Source of the DNA: Lysinibacillus contaminans
Lineage (GTDB): Bacteria; Bacillota; Bacilli; Bacillales_A; Planococcaceae
Direction of reading: 5' to 3'
DNA: 64,000 bases
Assembly: GCF_001278945.1 (NCBI RefSeq)
Contig: NZ_LGRV01000007.1
Span: forward strand, 114,842-178,841
The first letter of the stretch is position 1; every line of letters starts with the position of its first letter. The position numbers and the translations under genes are program-made. The notes below the pieces were generated by a model. The model saw only the letters and a program-made list of their open reading frames with translations, ran no database searches and was not told the DNA's origin. Below are positions 7,947 through 16,050 of this stretch, one piece after another.

Positions 7947-8933
7947 ATGGCAACAATAAAGGCAGCAATCTTAGGATTTGGAACAGTAGGGCAAGGGATT
8001 TACCATATTTTAAATGAAAAGCGGGAAGAGCTTAAGAATAAATTAGGCATTGAACTAGAAGTAACGAAAATTTTAGTAACCGATGCTAGTCGTGAACGTG
8101 TACCTGGCACGGCACATTTAATGACAACAAGCATGGAGGAAGTGCTTGCAGAGCCTGGCATGCAGGTTGTTTTTGAAGCAATCGTCAATGAGGAACCGGC
8201 ATTTAGTTATTTAAAGCGTGCTGTAGAGCACAAATGCCATGTAGTTACTGCGAATAAGGTAATGTTTGCAAAACGAGGTATAGAGCTACAAGCGCTAGCA
8301 AAGAAAAATGGTGTCTTTGTAGGTTATGAAGCAACAACAGCAGGCGGTGTACCTGTTATAAAAACAATGAAAAATATTCTTCTTGTAAACGATGTAAGTC
8401 GTATTCAAGGCATTTTAAATGGTACATCTAACTATATTTTAACGAAAATGCGTGCTGAAGGTTGGTCATTCGAGGATGCATTAACAGAAGCACAAAAACT
8501 AGGCTATGCAGAGGCTGATCCGTATAATGACGTATCTGGTCAAGATGCTTTCAAAAAATTAATGATTTTAAGTGCATTAGCATTTGGGGAACAACCAGAC
8601 TGGGCTGACGTTGAAGTAATTGGTATCGACAATATTTCAGCAGAGCAAGTGAAGGAAGCAAATGAAAAAGGCTTACGTTACCGCCATGTAGCAGAAGTTG
8701 AAAAGCTAGAGGATGGTAAAGTAGTAGCAAAAGTCGGCCCGCTATTAGTTGATAAAGAACATCCACTTTACCCAGTCGATGACGTGAATAATGCTGTCGC
8801 ATTAGACACAAATTATATTGGCACATTAACGCTAGTTGGCCCAGGTGCAGGTATGTATCCGACTGCAAGTGTTATGGTCGAAGATTACGCAGAAATTATC
8901 GGCAAACGCGCAGGCTTTGTCGTAACGATTTGA
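7947..8933 (+). CDS. hom: Homoserine dehydrogenase, short form without ACT domain
   Basis: Converts aspartate semialdehyde to homoserine for methionine and threonine synthesis. ATG at 7947 follows GGAGGG by ten bases and yields MATIKAAILGFGTVGQG, the expected NAD(P)-binding start; an ATG at 7938 is too close to the ribosome binding site. VVTANKVMFAKRG carries the conserved lysine region. GYEATTAGGVPVIKTM, ILNGTSNYILTKM and GYAEADPYNDVSGQDAFKKL are family signatures. The product has 328 residues and ends at GFVVTI, where Bacillus Hom (about 430 aa) continues into an ACT regulatory domain. Feedback control by threonine through that domain is therefore absent. No thrB/thrC neighbour. An intact upstream extension to 7776 runs through palindromes and is not credible. 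Confidence 0.92.
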   Translation: MATIKAAILGFGTVGQGIYHILNEKREELKNKLGIELEVTKILVTDASRERVPGTAHLMTTSMEEVLAEPGMQVVFEAIVNEEPAFSYLKRAVEHKCHVVTANKVMFAKRGIELQALAKKNGVFVGYEATTAGGVPVIKTMKNILLVNDVSRIQGILNGTSNYILTKMRAEGWSFEDALTEAQKLGYAEADPYNDVSGQDAFKKLMILSALAFGEQPDWADVEVIGIDNISAEQVKEANEKGLRYRHVAEVEKLEDGKVVAKVGPLLVDKEHPLYPVDDVNNAVALDTNYIGTLTLVGPGAGMYPTASVMVEDYAEIIGKRAGFVVTI

Positions 8934-8934
8934 A

Positions 8935-8975
8935 AAATTCCCGTGCAGGTATTTAAGCTGCATGGGAATTTTTTT
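8935..8975. terminator. Bidirectional terminator
   Basis: AATTCCCGTGCAG pairs with CTGCATGGGAATT, flanked by A-run and TTTTTTT, between convergent hom and the small gene at 8991. Confidence 0.92.
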
Positions 8976-8990
8976 GGTACCTGATACTTT

Positions 8991-9221
8991 TTAGTCTTCA
9001 TCTTTGACATCAATATCCTCAGGAACTGGTGTATTGCGCCAAATTTCAATTTCTTCTTTAATGCGCTCAAGCTGATCAAAGTAAGTGCTAAACTGGCTGC
9101 TATTTATGAGCATTTGTTCACCGTCGAAAACAGAACGGATGCGTCCTTCGTAGATGTAGCGTAGCACTTGCTCCTCGGGCATACCAAGGTCAATGGCGGT
9201 TTCCTCTAATGTTTTATACAT
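8991..9221 (-). CDS. Small helix-turn-helix (excisionase/MerR-like) protein, 76 aa
   Basis: The N-terminal half MYKTLEETAIDLGMPEEQVLRYIYEGRIRSV has the pattern of an excisionase-type winged helix: a first helix, a short turn, a recognition helix ending in Y-x-G-R-I, then a wing with DGEQMLINSSQF. The C-terminal half is a charged helix (FDQLERIKEEIEIW) that could mediate dimerisation. It is probably a DNA-binding protein or small adaptor. ATG with AAGGAGCG at a good distance. It stands alone with no integrase or phage gene nearby. Confidence 0.65.
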   Translation of the reverse strand: MYKTLEETAIDLGMPEEQVLRYIYEGRIRSVFDGEQMLINSSQFSTYFDQLERIKEEIEIWRNTPVPEDIDVKDED

Positions 9222-9257
9222 AGTGTTCGCTCCTTTTTATCTTCATTCAGTAGAAAA

Positions 9258-9281
9258 CTCCCACCTCTATAGGGTGGTGAG
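9258..9281. repeat. Short hairpin resembling an IS200/IS605-type end
   Basis: CTC-CCACC (9258-9265) pairs with GGTGG-T-GAG (9273-9281) around TCTATAG. IS200/IS605 and IS1341 elements often end in such CCACCTC/GAGGTGG hairpins. No tnpA or tnpB remnant is visible, so this is a weak suggestion. Confidence 0.3.
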
Positions 9282-9469
9282 ATAAATTCGGGTTTAGCTT
9301 TTTTTCAGTGAGCGTACAGATGTTTTGTGCGCTATTATTATAACTTTTTTTGTGCCTAAACGCCTACTAACTTATAGAATGAAGAAAATGTAAAATCAAG
9401 AATTGTTTGTAGATAGTGTAGTAGGTATAGTTAGTGGTAATAATGGTAGAGATTGAGGTGGCAGGATTT

Positions 9470-10333
9470 TTGAGTATGTATCCTTATTTTTTTGTGTTGG
9501 TCGCTGCAGTTTTGTGGGGGATGACTGGTACAACACAAACTTTATTAGATGATGGTATTTCACCAGTTGCAGTCGCAACAATTCGATCTGCTATAGGTGG
9601 TGGCTTGTTATTAGTTGTCGCCATAGCACTACGAAAAATACATATCCGCACGTGGCCGTGGCAATTGACGTTATTGGCTGCTGCTAGTATTGCGTTATTC
9701 CAAGGTTTATTCTTCTCATCGATACGTTTAACGGGTGTTGCAATAGGTACTGTAGTGACGATTGGTAGTGCACCAGTGTTCTCAGGAGTTTTAGAGTGGT
9801 TGCTATGGAAAGTACGTCCAACGAAGGTGTGGGGAATCTCAACTACGTTAGCAATCGTTGGTTGTGTATTACTATTTGTTAATAATGGCGAAGCCTCGGT
9901 ACATATGGGAGGGATTATACTGGCATTATGTGCTGGCATGTCATTTGCCTTTTATACAAACGTTAGTAAAAAGTTAATGATGCGTGAAGAGGCATTACCG
10001 GCAGTCGCTATGACATTTTCGTTGTGTGCATTATTGTTATTACCATTTTCGATTAGTGATGGTTATAGCTGGATAGCACAGTCACATAATTTATGGTCCA
10101 TGTTCTTCATGGGAGTTATGTGTACAAGTGTTGCCTATTTATTGTTTTTGAGTGGTTTACAAAAAATTAGTTCATCTTCTGCGGTTACATTATCGTTAGC
10201 AGAACCGTTAACAGCGGCAATGCTTGGTGTCTTTCTTGTAGGGGAATATTTAAGTGTGACTTCCTGGATTGGCGTAGCGATGTTGCTTGGAGGTATTTTG
10301 GTACTGACGCTCGGAAGCAAAAATACAAAATGA
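9470..10333 (+). CDS. EamA/DMT-family transporter (10 TM)
   Basis: A drug/metabolite transporter with two EamA repeats. The first begins YFFVLVAAVLWGMTGTTQTLL and the second MGGIILALCAGMSFAFYTNVSK. Conserved EPLTAAMLGVFLVGE occurs near the end of the second repeat, typical of DMT exporters. About 287 residues with ten hydrophobic segments. Start choice: GAGGTGG (9455-9461) lies eight bases before a TTG at 9470, giving MSMYPYFF. An ATG at 9476 is also possible. The GTG at 9434 has no ribosome binding site. Substrate not predictable; likely an amino acid or metabolite exporter. A second, unrelated-sequence family member lies at 32.5 kb. Confidence 0.85.
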   Translation: MSMYPYFFVLVAAVLWGMTGTTQTLLDDGISPVAVATIRSAIGGGLLLVVAIALRKIHIRTWPWQLTLLAAASIALFQGLFFSSIRLTGVAIGTVVTIGSAPVFSGVLEWLLWKVRPTKVWGISTTLAIVGCVLLFVNNGEASVHMGGIILALCAGMSFAFYTNVSKKLMMREEALPAVAMTFSLCALLLLPFSISDGYSWIAQSHNLWSMFFMGVMCTSVAYLLFLSGLQKISSSSAVTLSLAEPLTAAMLGVFLVGEYLSVTSWIGVAMLLGGILVLTLGSKNTK

Positions 10334-10340
10334 TATACTA

Positions 10341-10383
10341 GAAAAGGGGTAGCTCAAGATTTTTTGAAGCACCCTTTTTTTCT
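10341..10383 (+). terminator. Terminator after the EamA gene
   Basis: An imperfect AAAGGGGTAGCTCAAG / TTGAAGCACCCTTT stem followed by TTTTTTTC. Confidence 0.65.
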
Positions 10384-10462
10384 TAAGAATTTCTTCATTT
10401 TTATGATAACTGGAAATTAAGAATTAGGAGTTACAATAGTACTTGAGAGCGAGGTGCATATC

Positions 10463-11155
10463 ATGACGAAGTTAACAGTTCTTGTAACAGATGACGATCA
10501 GGATATTCGTGATGGTATTGAAATTTACTTAAAAAATGAAGGTTACAATGTGATTAAGGCAGCTGATGGTGTTGAGGCACTCGAAAAGCTTGCTAACAAT
10601 GAAGTACATTTAATTATTTTAGATATTATGATGCCAAATATGGATGGGATTACGGCAACATTTAAAATTCGTGAGGAGCGTAATATTCCAATTATTATGC
10701 TTAGTGCGAAAGCAGAAGACGGCGATAAAATTCATGGCCTGTCTGTTGGCGCGGATGATTATGTAACGAAACCATTTCATCCACTAGAGCTTTTAGCACG
10801 TGTGAAATCACAGTTGCGTCGTTATGTACAACTTGGGACATATAATGACGGCGGAGCGAAGGTGGAAATCGACGGGCTTGTACTAGATGAAGATGCCAAA
10901 GAAGTGATTTTAGAGGGCGAACCTGTTCGATTAACACCAATCGAATACAAGATTACAGAATTATTAATGAAAAATGCAGGGCGTGTCTTTTCGATTCGCG
11001 AAATTTATGAGCGCGTGTGGAATGAGGAAGCATACAATGCAGAAAATATTGTGGCTGTCCATATTCGTAAAATACGCGAGAAAATCGAAGCGGATCCGAA
11101 AAATCCACGCTATTTAAAGGTGGTGTGGGGCGTTGGCTATAAAATGGAGAAATAA
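10463..11155 (+). CDS. OmpR/PhoB-family response regulator
   Basis: 230 residues. The receiver domain (1-120) has the acidic pair at D10-D12, phosphoacceptor D54 in LIILDIMMPNMDG, S81 and K103 in VTKPF. The C-terminal winged helix (about 135-230) includes LTPIEYKITELLMKNAGRVFS and the HIRKIREKIE recognition region. The ATG at 10463 is seven bases after GAGCGAGG; the GTG at 10454 overlaps that site. The stop overlaps a 51-residue frame that itself precedes the cognate kinase, so the three genes form one operon. The resistance- or envelope-sensing role is not readable from sequence. Confidence 0.93.
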   Translation: MTKLTVLVTDDDQDIRDGIEIYLKNEGYNVIKAADGVEALEKLANNEVHLIILDIMMPNMDGITATFKIREERNIPIIMLSAKAEDGDKIHGLSVGADDYVTKPFHPLELLARVKSQLRRYVQLGTYNDGGAKVEIDGLVLDEDAKEVILEGEPVRLTPIEYKITELLMKNAGRVFSIREIYERVWNEEAYNAENIVAVHIRKIREKIEADPKNPRYLKVVWGVGYKMEK

Positions 11156-11288
11156 AATCGAGCAGTATATAACTGTAGCTGGTTTTGTAGCAGGGGTAGT
11201 CGGGCTTATTTATTTTGGTGTGTATGCGTACCAACAAGTAAATGCTCGTTCATCGGAAATGCTGCAATTACTTGAGAGAATTTTTTAG
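11133..11288 (+). CDS. Small single-TM membrane protein between regulator and kinase, 51 aa
   Basis: A TTG at 11133 lies nine bases after AAAGGTGG, inside the 3' end of the response regulator gene (22-bp overlap). It opens a frame of 51 residues that fills the otherwise empty gap to the kinase. The product begins with a basic stretch MAIKWRNKIEQYI, followed by one hydrophobic segment (about 13-32, TVAGFVAGVVGLIYFGVYAY) and a C-terminal amphipathic tail ending LQLLERIF. This positive-inside layout places the tail outside. The frame is conserved-looking (no stop, good coupling). It could modulate the kinase. It is too short for most gene finders and needs proof of translation. Confidence 0.5.
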   Translation: MAIKWRNKIEQYITVAGFVAGVVGLIYFGVYAYQQVNARSSEMLQLLERIF

Positions 11289-11301
11289 GGAAAGGGAGTA
11301 A

Positions 11302-13497
11302 ATGATGATGAAGAAATGGAAGCCATTCCTCGCGCTCATTTGTTTCGTATGGTTTGTTTTTGGGATATATACATTTACGAATGTCGGTTATCAATATATT
11401 GGCAAGTCGTATTTTGAATCTGAGAATTTTCAACATGAAGTTGATAATTTTCAGAGTGAGCTAGGCCCGCTTGTGTTAAATTTGCCAACAGCGGATGAAT
11501 TAAAGAGTAAGATTGAAGTTTCACAAAATGAGATTGAAGAACATCGTAATTACTATGGTTCGCTAGGGGAACAAATTTCTAACATTAAAATGCAGTATGA
11601 GGATCGTATTCAGGAAGCAGCTGTTAATGGTGCTGATGAATTAAAAGTAAAGCTTGAAAAAGAACGAGATGAAAAGATTACAGACATCACAACAAATTTT
11701 GCAGATGACGAACATGTGCGTAATAAAATTCTTGCTGAGAAGGAGAAACTCGTAGATCAATATATTAAAGCAGCAAATGAAGAAGCAAAAAATTTCAAAA
11801 AAAATTATAATTACTGGTCTTACGAGTTGACCAATACTGAGACGGGAAAAACATTCCGTTCAGGTGATGTATCTGATAGCAGTGCTTATAAATTAAAATA
11901 TACACATCAGAATACACTCAAAACTAGAACTATTAGCGAAAATTTGAATCATATATTTTATAATTCGGAAATTTCTGTTGATTCAGAGGTATTCGATCAA
12001 TATGCTGATTACACAGGTACAATTATAATTTCTAAGAAGGCAGCACAGTCTGCAGTAGTAATGGACGGCTATCAGCAATTTAAACGTAATCAATATATGT
12101 TTTATATGATATGGCTAACAAGTATTGCAGCAGCAATTGTTGCATGGAGAGGTCGTAAAGAAGCATTGAATGAAGTGCAAGCGTTAAAAAAGAATGAGCC
12201 TTTTGCGAAGTTACGTATTGATGTCCAAGTCATTTTAATGTTCATTACAGGATGTATATACTGGGTAATTATGGATGCATCTATTAGTTCGATTGAGTAT
12301 ATATATCACAATAATTATATGCAATTTATAATTCAATTTGTATTTAAAGCAGTTGTTATGTTTATTATAGGCATTGCATTCTTTGTGCAGCTTATTTGGT
12401 TAGTCAATCGTGTGAATACGCCAGAAAAATTCCAACACAATTTGAAGGAAAGCTATTTATGGCATTTAGGTGATTCAATAGCTGATCTATTTTTAAATCG
12501 CTCAATCGCATTACAGTCGATTGTCATTGTAGCAGCTGCCTTTTTCGGTGGCGGTAGTTTGGTAGCCGTAATGGTAACTGGTGGTGGATTCCCTGTATTT
12601 GTATTTGGACTCTGTGGGGTTGTAGGTGTACCAGCAATTGTTGTTTTCCTATCACGTATGGGCTACTTAAACCGAATCATGAAGGATACAGCAGACATGG
12701 CAGATGGACGTTTGAACCGTGATGTGAAGGTGAAGGGGAAATCACCGCTAGCCAAGCATGCGGAAAACTTAAATCATTTACGTGAGGGTGTTCGCACGTC
12801 AATGCATGAGCAAGCAAAAAGTGAACGCTTGAAAACGGAGCTCATTACAAATGTGAGCCATGATTTACGTACACCGCTAACATCGATTATTACGTATACG
12901 GACTTGTTGAAAAATCCAGACATTACTGAGGAAGAACGTAAGCAGTATATTCAAATTCTCGATAAAAAATCAGAGCGATTAAAAGTACTAATTGAAGATT
13001 TGTTTGAAGTATCGAAAATGGCGAGTGGTAATATCGAGCTTCATAGAAGTCGTGTAGATTTAACGCAGCTCGTACAGCAAGCAGTAGGGGAGCATGAAGA
13101 AGATCTAACAAAATCACGTTTAGATTTGCGTATGACGATGCCAAAAGAACCGATCTATGCGTATGTAGATGGCCAAAAGTGGTGGCGACTTATTGATAAT
13201 TTAACTGTTAATGTATTGAAATATGCACTTGAAGGCACGCGTGTTTATGTAACATTAAAACGTACTGCAAACGGCGATGCAGAATTTACGGTAAAAAACG
13301 TAGCAAAATATGAAATTAGTGAAAATGCTGATGAATTATTTGAACGTTTTAAGCGAGCAGACTCTTCGCGCCACACGGATGGTTCTGGATTAGGCTTAGC
13401 CATTGCGCAGTCCATTGTTGATTTACATGGAGCACGAATGAGCATTGATGTCGACGGTGATTTATTTAAAGTCGTCGTAACAATTCCAGCAGTATAA
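11302..13497 (+). CDS. Multi-TM sensor histidine kinase with long extracytoplasmic coiled-coil domain
   Basis: About 730 residues. TM1 at 8-28 is followed by a 230-residue extracytoplasmic part with a highly charged coiled coil (about 66-170: SKIEVSQNEIEE, KVKLEKERDEKITD, ILAEKEKLVDQY). Further hydrophobic segments are at about 265-282, 308-328, 342-368, 403-425 and 430-452. The HisKA domain has H520 in ELITNVSHDLRTPLTSI. The ATPase has an N-box at 632-641 (DNLTVNVLKYA), an F box (LFERFKRADSSR) and G2 box GSGLGLAIAQSI. It partners the OmpR regulator upstream. Three ATGs (11302, 11305, 11308) follow AAAGGGAG; 11305 or 11308 have the better spacing. The stimulus is unknown. Confidence 0.9.
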   Translation: MMMKKWKPFLALICFVWFVFGIYTFTNVGYQYIGKSYFESENFQHEVDNFQSELGPLVLNLPTADELKSKIEVSQNEIEEHRNYYGSLGEQISNIKMQYEDRIQEAAVNGADELKVKLEKERDEKITDITTNFADDEHVRNKILAEKEKLVDQYIKAANEEAKNFKKNYNYWSYELTNTETGKTFRSGDVSDSSAYKLKYTHQNTLKTRTISENLNHIFYNSEISVDSEVFDQYADYTGTIIISKKAAQSAVVMDGYQQFKRNQYMFYMIWLTSIAAAIVAWRGRKEALNEVQALKKNEPFAKLRIDVQVILMFITGCIYWVIMDASISSIEYIYHNNYMQFIIQFVFKAVVMFIIGIAFFVQLIWLVNRVNTPEKFQHNLKESYLWHLGDSIADLFLNRSIALQSIVIVAAAFFGGGSLVAVMVTGGGFPVFVFGLCGVVGVPAIVVFLSRMGYLNRIMKDTADMADGRLNRDVKVKGKSPLAKHAENLNHLREGVRTSMHEQAKSERLKTELITNVSHDLRTPLTSIITYTDLLKNPDITEEERKQYIQILDKKSERLKVLIEDLFEVSKMASGNIELHRSRVDLTQLVQQAVGEHEEDLTKSRLDLRMTMPKEPIYAYVDGQKWWRLIDNLTVNVLKYALEGTRVYVTLKRTANGDAEFTVKNVAKYEISENADELFERFKRADSSRHTDGSGLGLAIAQSIVDLHGARMSIDVDGDLFKVVVTIPAV

Positions 13498-13502
13498 ATG
13501 AT

Positions 13503-13536
13503 AAACAGCGGTAGAAAGTATCTGCCGCTGTTTTTT
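13503..13536. terminator. Terminator after the kinase
   Basis: AAACAGCGGTAG pairs with CTGCCGCTGTTT, then TTTTTT; it sits between convergent genes and may act both ways. Confidence 0.9.
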
Positions 13537-13549
13537 GATGCAATTATAG

Positions 13550-14698
13550 CTATAAGCCTAAGTTTTTTGCAATAATCATTTTCATTACTTCGTTAGTACC
13601 AGCATATATGGACATGACGGGAATATCCCGGTAACGTCTAGCAATTTTATACTCTTCCATATAGCCGTAGCCTCCGTGAAGTTGCATACACTGCGCAGAT
13701 AGGTCTCGCGCGTTTTCAGTAATCCAATATTTTGCCATCGACACTTTTGTTACGACATCGTTACTAGCGATATGTTGTTCAATTAACGATTCTAAAAAAG
13801 ATTTGCCTAGTTCAATTTTTGTCGCCATTTCAGCAATTTTAAATTGCGTATTTTGGAATTCACTTATTTGTTTTCCAAAGGCTTTACGTGATTTAACATA
13901 ATCGATTGTTAATGAAAGCATATCCTCCGCAGCGGTTTGTGCGGCTATAGCCACTATTAAACGTTCCTGCTGTAATTTTTCCATCATGTAAGTGAAGCCT
14001 TTTCCTTCTTCGCCGAGTAAATTTTCGATCGGTACGCGACAATCATCAAAGTATAATTCAGCTGTATCTTGCGCATGCATACCAACTTTTTCGAGCTTGC
14101 GGCCCTTCGTAAAGCCAGGTGTTCCTCCCTCGATAACAAGTAAGCTTACACCGCGATGCTTTTTCTCCGCATGAGGATTTGTTTTCACAGCTACAACGAC
14201 TAAATTGGTATGAATGCCATTGGTAATAAAGGTTTTTTGCCCATTTACAATATAATGGTCGCCGTCACGAATGGCAGTTGTTTGGATATTTGCTAAATCG
14301 GAGCCTGTTCCCGGTTCAGTCATAGCGATTGCTGTAATGGTTTCACCCGTTACACATTTAGGCAACCAACGTGATTTTTGTGCGACAGTACCGTAAGACT
14401 CAATGTAAGGTACGACAATATCATTATGCAGACCAATACCAATTAGACTTGAACCAATACGCTCCAATTCTTCTTGAATAATCAAGCCAAAGCTAAAATC
14501 TAAATCAAGCCCGCCATACTGCTCCTCTACTTGTGAGCACAAATAGCCCATGTCTCCAAGTTTACGCCAAAATTCAAGTGGAATGAGATGATCTATTTCC
14601 CATTGATCATACTGTACTTCAGCTTCCACTTCTAAAAACTTACGAAAAGATTTACGAAATAACTCGTGCTCTGTTGTTTCAAATTTATATTTGCCCAT
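13550..14698 (-). CDS. Acyl-CoA dehydrogenase, long-chain/isovaleryl-type active site
   Basis: 382 residues, standard ACAD length. AMTEPGTGSDLANIQTT and TFITNGIHTNLVVV bind FAD and substrate. The catalytic glutamate of the common medium/short-chain enzymes (YEGT) is absent: the motif reads IYAGTNEV, with A367. Instead E245 in EKLQQERLIVA sits at the helix-G position that serves as base in long-chain and isovaleryl-CoA dehydrogenases. This argues for a long- or branched-chain substrate. ATG with AAAGGGGTG upstream. Monocistronic, minus strand; a candidate CcpA site lies in its promoter region. The second ACAD at 23.5 kb has the normal YEGT motif. Confidence 0.92.
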   Translation of the reverse strand: MGKYKFETTEHELFRKSFRKFLEVEAEVQYDQWEIDHLIPLEFWRKLGDMGYLCSQVEEQYGGLDLDFSFGLIIQEELERIGSSLIGIGLHNDIVVPYIESYGTVAQKSRWLPKCVTGETITAIAMTEPGTGSDLANIQTTAIRDGDHYIVNGQKTFITNGIHTNLVVVAVKTNPHAEKKHRGVSLLVIEGGTPGFTKGRKLEKVGMHAQDTAELYFDDCRVPIENLLGEEGKGFTYMMEKLQQERLIVAIAAQTAAEDMLSLTIDYVKSRKAFGKQISEFQNTQFKIAEMATKIELGKSFLESLIEQHIASNDVVTKVSMAKYWITENARDLSAQCMQLHGGYGYMEEYKIARRYRDIPVMSIYAGTNEVMKMIIAKNLGL

Positions 14699-14727
14699 TC
14701 GAAAAACACCCCTTTTTCACTACTTTA

Positions 14728-14742
14728 TGCATGCGGTTTCTA
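14728..14742 (-). promoter_or_regulatory. Candidate catabolite-responsive element (cre)
   Basis: On the minus strand TAGAAACCGCATGCA matches the loose CcpA consensus WTGNAANCGNWNNCW at 14 of 15 positions, 30-44 bp before the acyl-CoA dehydrogenase start. CcpA control of fatty-acid degradation would make sense but chance matches are common. Confidence 0.3.
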
Positions 14743-14856
14743 ATAGATATATATAATATTACTGAAAATACAGAAAAATAAAAGAGGCTTTGAAAATACG
14801 ATTTGCTATGTAGATGCTATAATTAACAATTAATATGAAAAATAGGAGTTTGTTAT

Positions 14857-15936
14857 ATGGCAAAAGTACTGATAGGAATACTCGTAGTAGGTATATATAG
14901 CGCACTAACTTTTTATTTAGGCTGGAATGCGAAGAATTGGCTTGTCGCGATGGGGTGGTTTCACAATCCAATTATTTTTTGGATAGTCCTGTATATTATG
15001 TCATTTAGTATTGTAATTGGGCGAATACATGAGTCACTCAGAATTTTTTCAGTCATCGGAAATTATTGGATGTTTATTTTTCAATATGGTCTGCTACTTT
15101 GTTTAATAGCACAACTTACAATTTGGCTGACACCGTTTAAAGATGTCCAGTTGGTGGGGAGTATAGCGGTTGCTGTTTTAGTTGTATTGTTTATCGTTGG
15201 ATCTTATTTCGCTTATTCACCTGTTGTACGTAATTTAGCAGTGACGATGGATAAAAAAGATAGTGAGCTAACATCGATGCGTGTCGTTGTTGCGTCAGAT
15301 TTTCATTTAGGCGTATTATCGAATAAAAAGCATCTACAACGTTTTGTCAATTTATCAAATGAAGCGAAGCCGGATGTTGTCTTTCTAGCAGGGGATTTAG
15401 TTGATGATGATCCAAAATGGTTTGTGGAGGACGGCATGGCTGAAGTGATGAAGCAACTTACTTCAACATATGGCGTGTATGGGGTACTTGGTAATCATGA
15501 ATATTACGGTAAGAAAATTCCTGAGTTTGTCGAGGAAATGGATAGAGCAGGTGTGAAAATTTTACGAGATGAAACCATTCAAATCGAAAAATCGTTTGTA
15601 ATAACGGGGCAAGAGGATATTACGAATAATGAAAGACAGCAATTAAAGGCATTAAAATCAGAAAATAATTTGCCATGGTTTGTGATGAATCATACGCCAA
15701 ATGATTTAGTAACGCCTGCACAAGAAGGTGTGGATTTCCACATGTCAGGACATACACACAAAGGGCAAATGTGGCCTAATCATTTTATTACGGCACGCGT
15801 TTTTGAGCTGGATCATGGGTATAAGTTGAAGGAGCAAATGCATACACTTGTTTCATCAGGCTTTGGCTTTTGGGGACCACCAATCCGTTTAGGTAGTCGT
15901 TCAGAATTATGGGTAGTGGATATTACATTTCAATGA
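14857..15936 (+). CDS. Membrane-anchored metallophosphoesterase (YkuE/YaeI-like)
   Basis: 359 residues. The N-terminal 125 residues hold four hydrophobic segments (about 5-22, 38-56, 68-90, 100-122). The calcineurin-type phosphoesterase domain follows with all metal motifs: SDFHLG near 149, AGDLVDDD, LGNHEYYG, MNHTPND and SGHTHKGQM. Relatives include UDP-2,3-diacylglucosamine hydrolase-like and YkuE-type enzymes; the substrate is unknown, with a lipid-linked phosphate plausible because of the membrane anchor and the neighbouring uppP. ATG with ATAGGAGTTTG upstream. It lies 33 bp before a tiny frame that precedes uppP, on the same strand. Confidence 0.88.
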   Translation: MAKVLIGILVVGIYSALTFYLGWNAKNWLVAMGWFHNPIIFWIVLYIMSFSIVIGRIHESLRIFSVIGNYWMFIFQYGLLLCLIAQLTIWLTPFKDVQLVGSIAVAVLVVLFIVGSYFAYSPVVRNLAVTMDKKDSELTSMRVVVASDFHLGVLSNKKHLQRFVNLSNEAKPDVVFLAGDLVDDDPKWFVEDGMAEVMKQLTSTYGVYGVLGNHEYYGKKIPEFVEEMDRAGVKILRDETIQIEKSFVITGQEDITNNERQQLKALKSENNLPWFVMNHTPNDLVTPAQEGVDFHMSGHTHKGQMWPNHFITARVFELDHGYKLKEQMHTLVSSGFGFWGPPIRLGSRSELWVVDITFQ

Positions 15937-15969
15937 AATTCATAGCATCTGAAAAAGGAGTATTCTATA

Positions 15970-16005
15970 ATGAGAAATGTGTTTGTTAATTGGCGCAGAA
16001 CGTAA
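15970..16005 (+). CDS. Possible leader peptide MRNVFVNWRRT upstream of uppP
   Basis: An 11-codon frame with an excellent ribosome binding site (AAAAAGGAG, ten bases before ATG) ends 45 bp before uppP. Its last codons overlap the 5' arm of a stem: AATTGGCG (15988-15995) pairs with CGCTAATT (16009-16016), followed by CGAATTTTTAT. Ribosome position on the peptide could thus decide whether the hairpin forms. Typical attenuators have a stronger stem and longer T-run, so this is tentative. The peptide has a C-terminal WRRT. Confidence 0.4.
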   Translation: MRNVFVNWRRT

Positions 16006-16050
16006 ATACGCTAATTCGAATTTTTATACAAAAAAAGGTAAGGTGACAAA

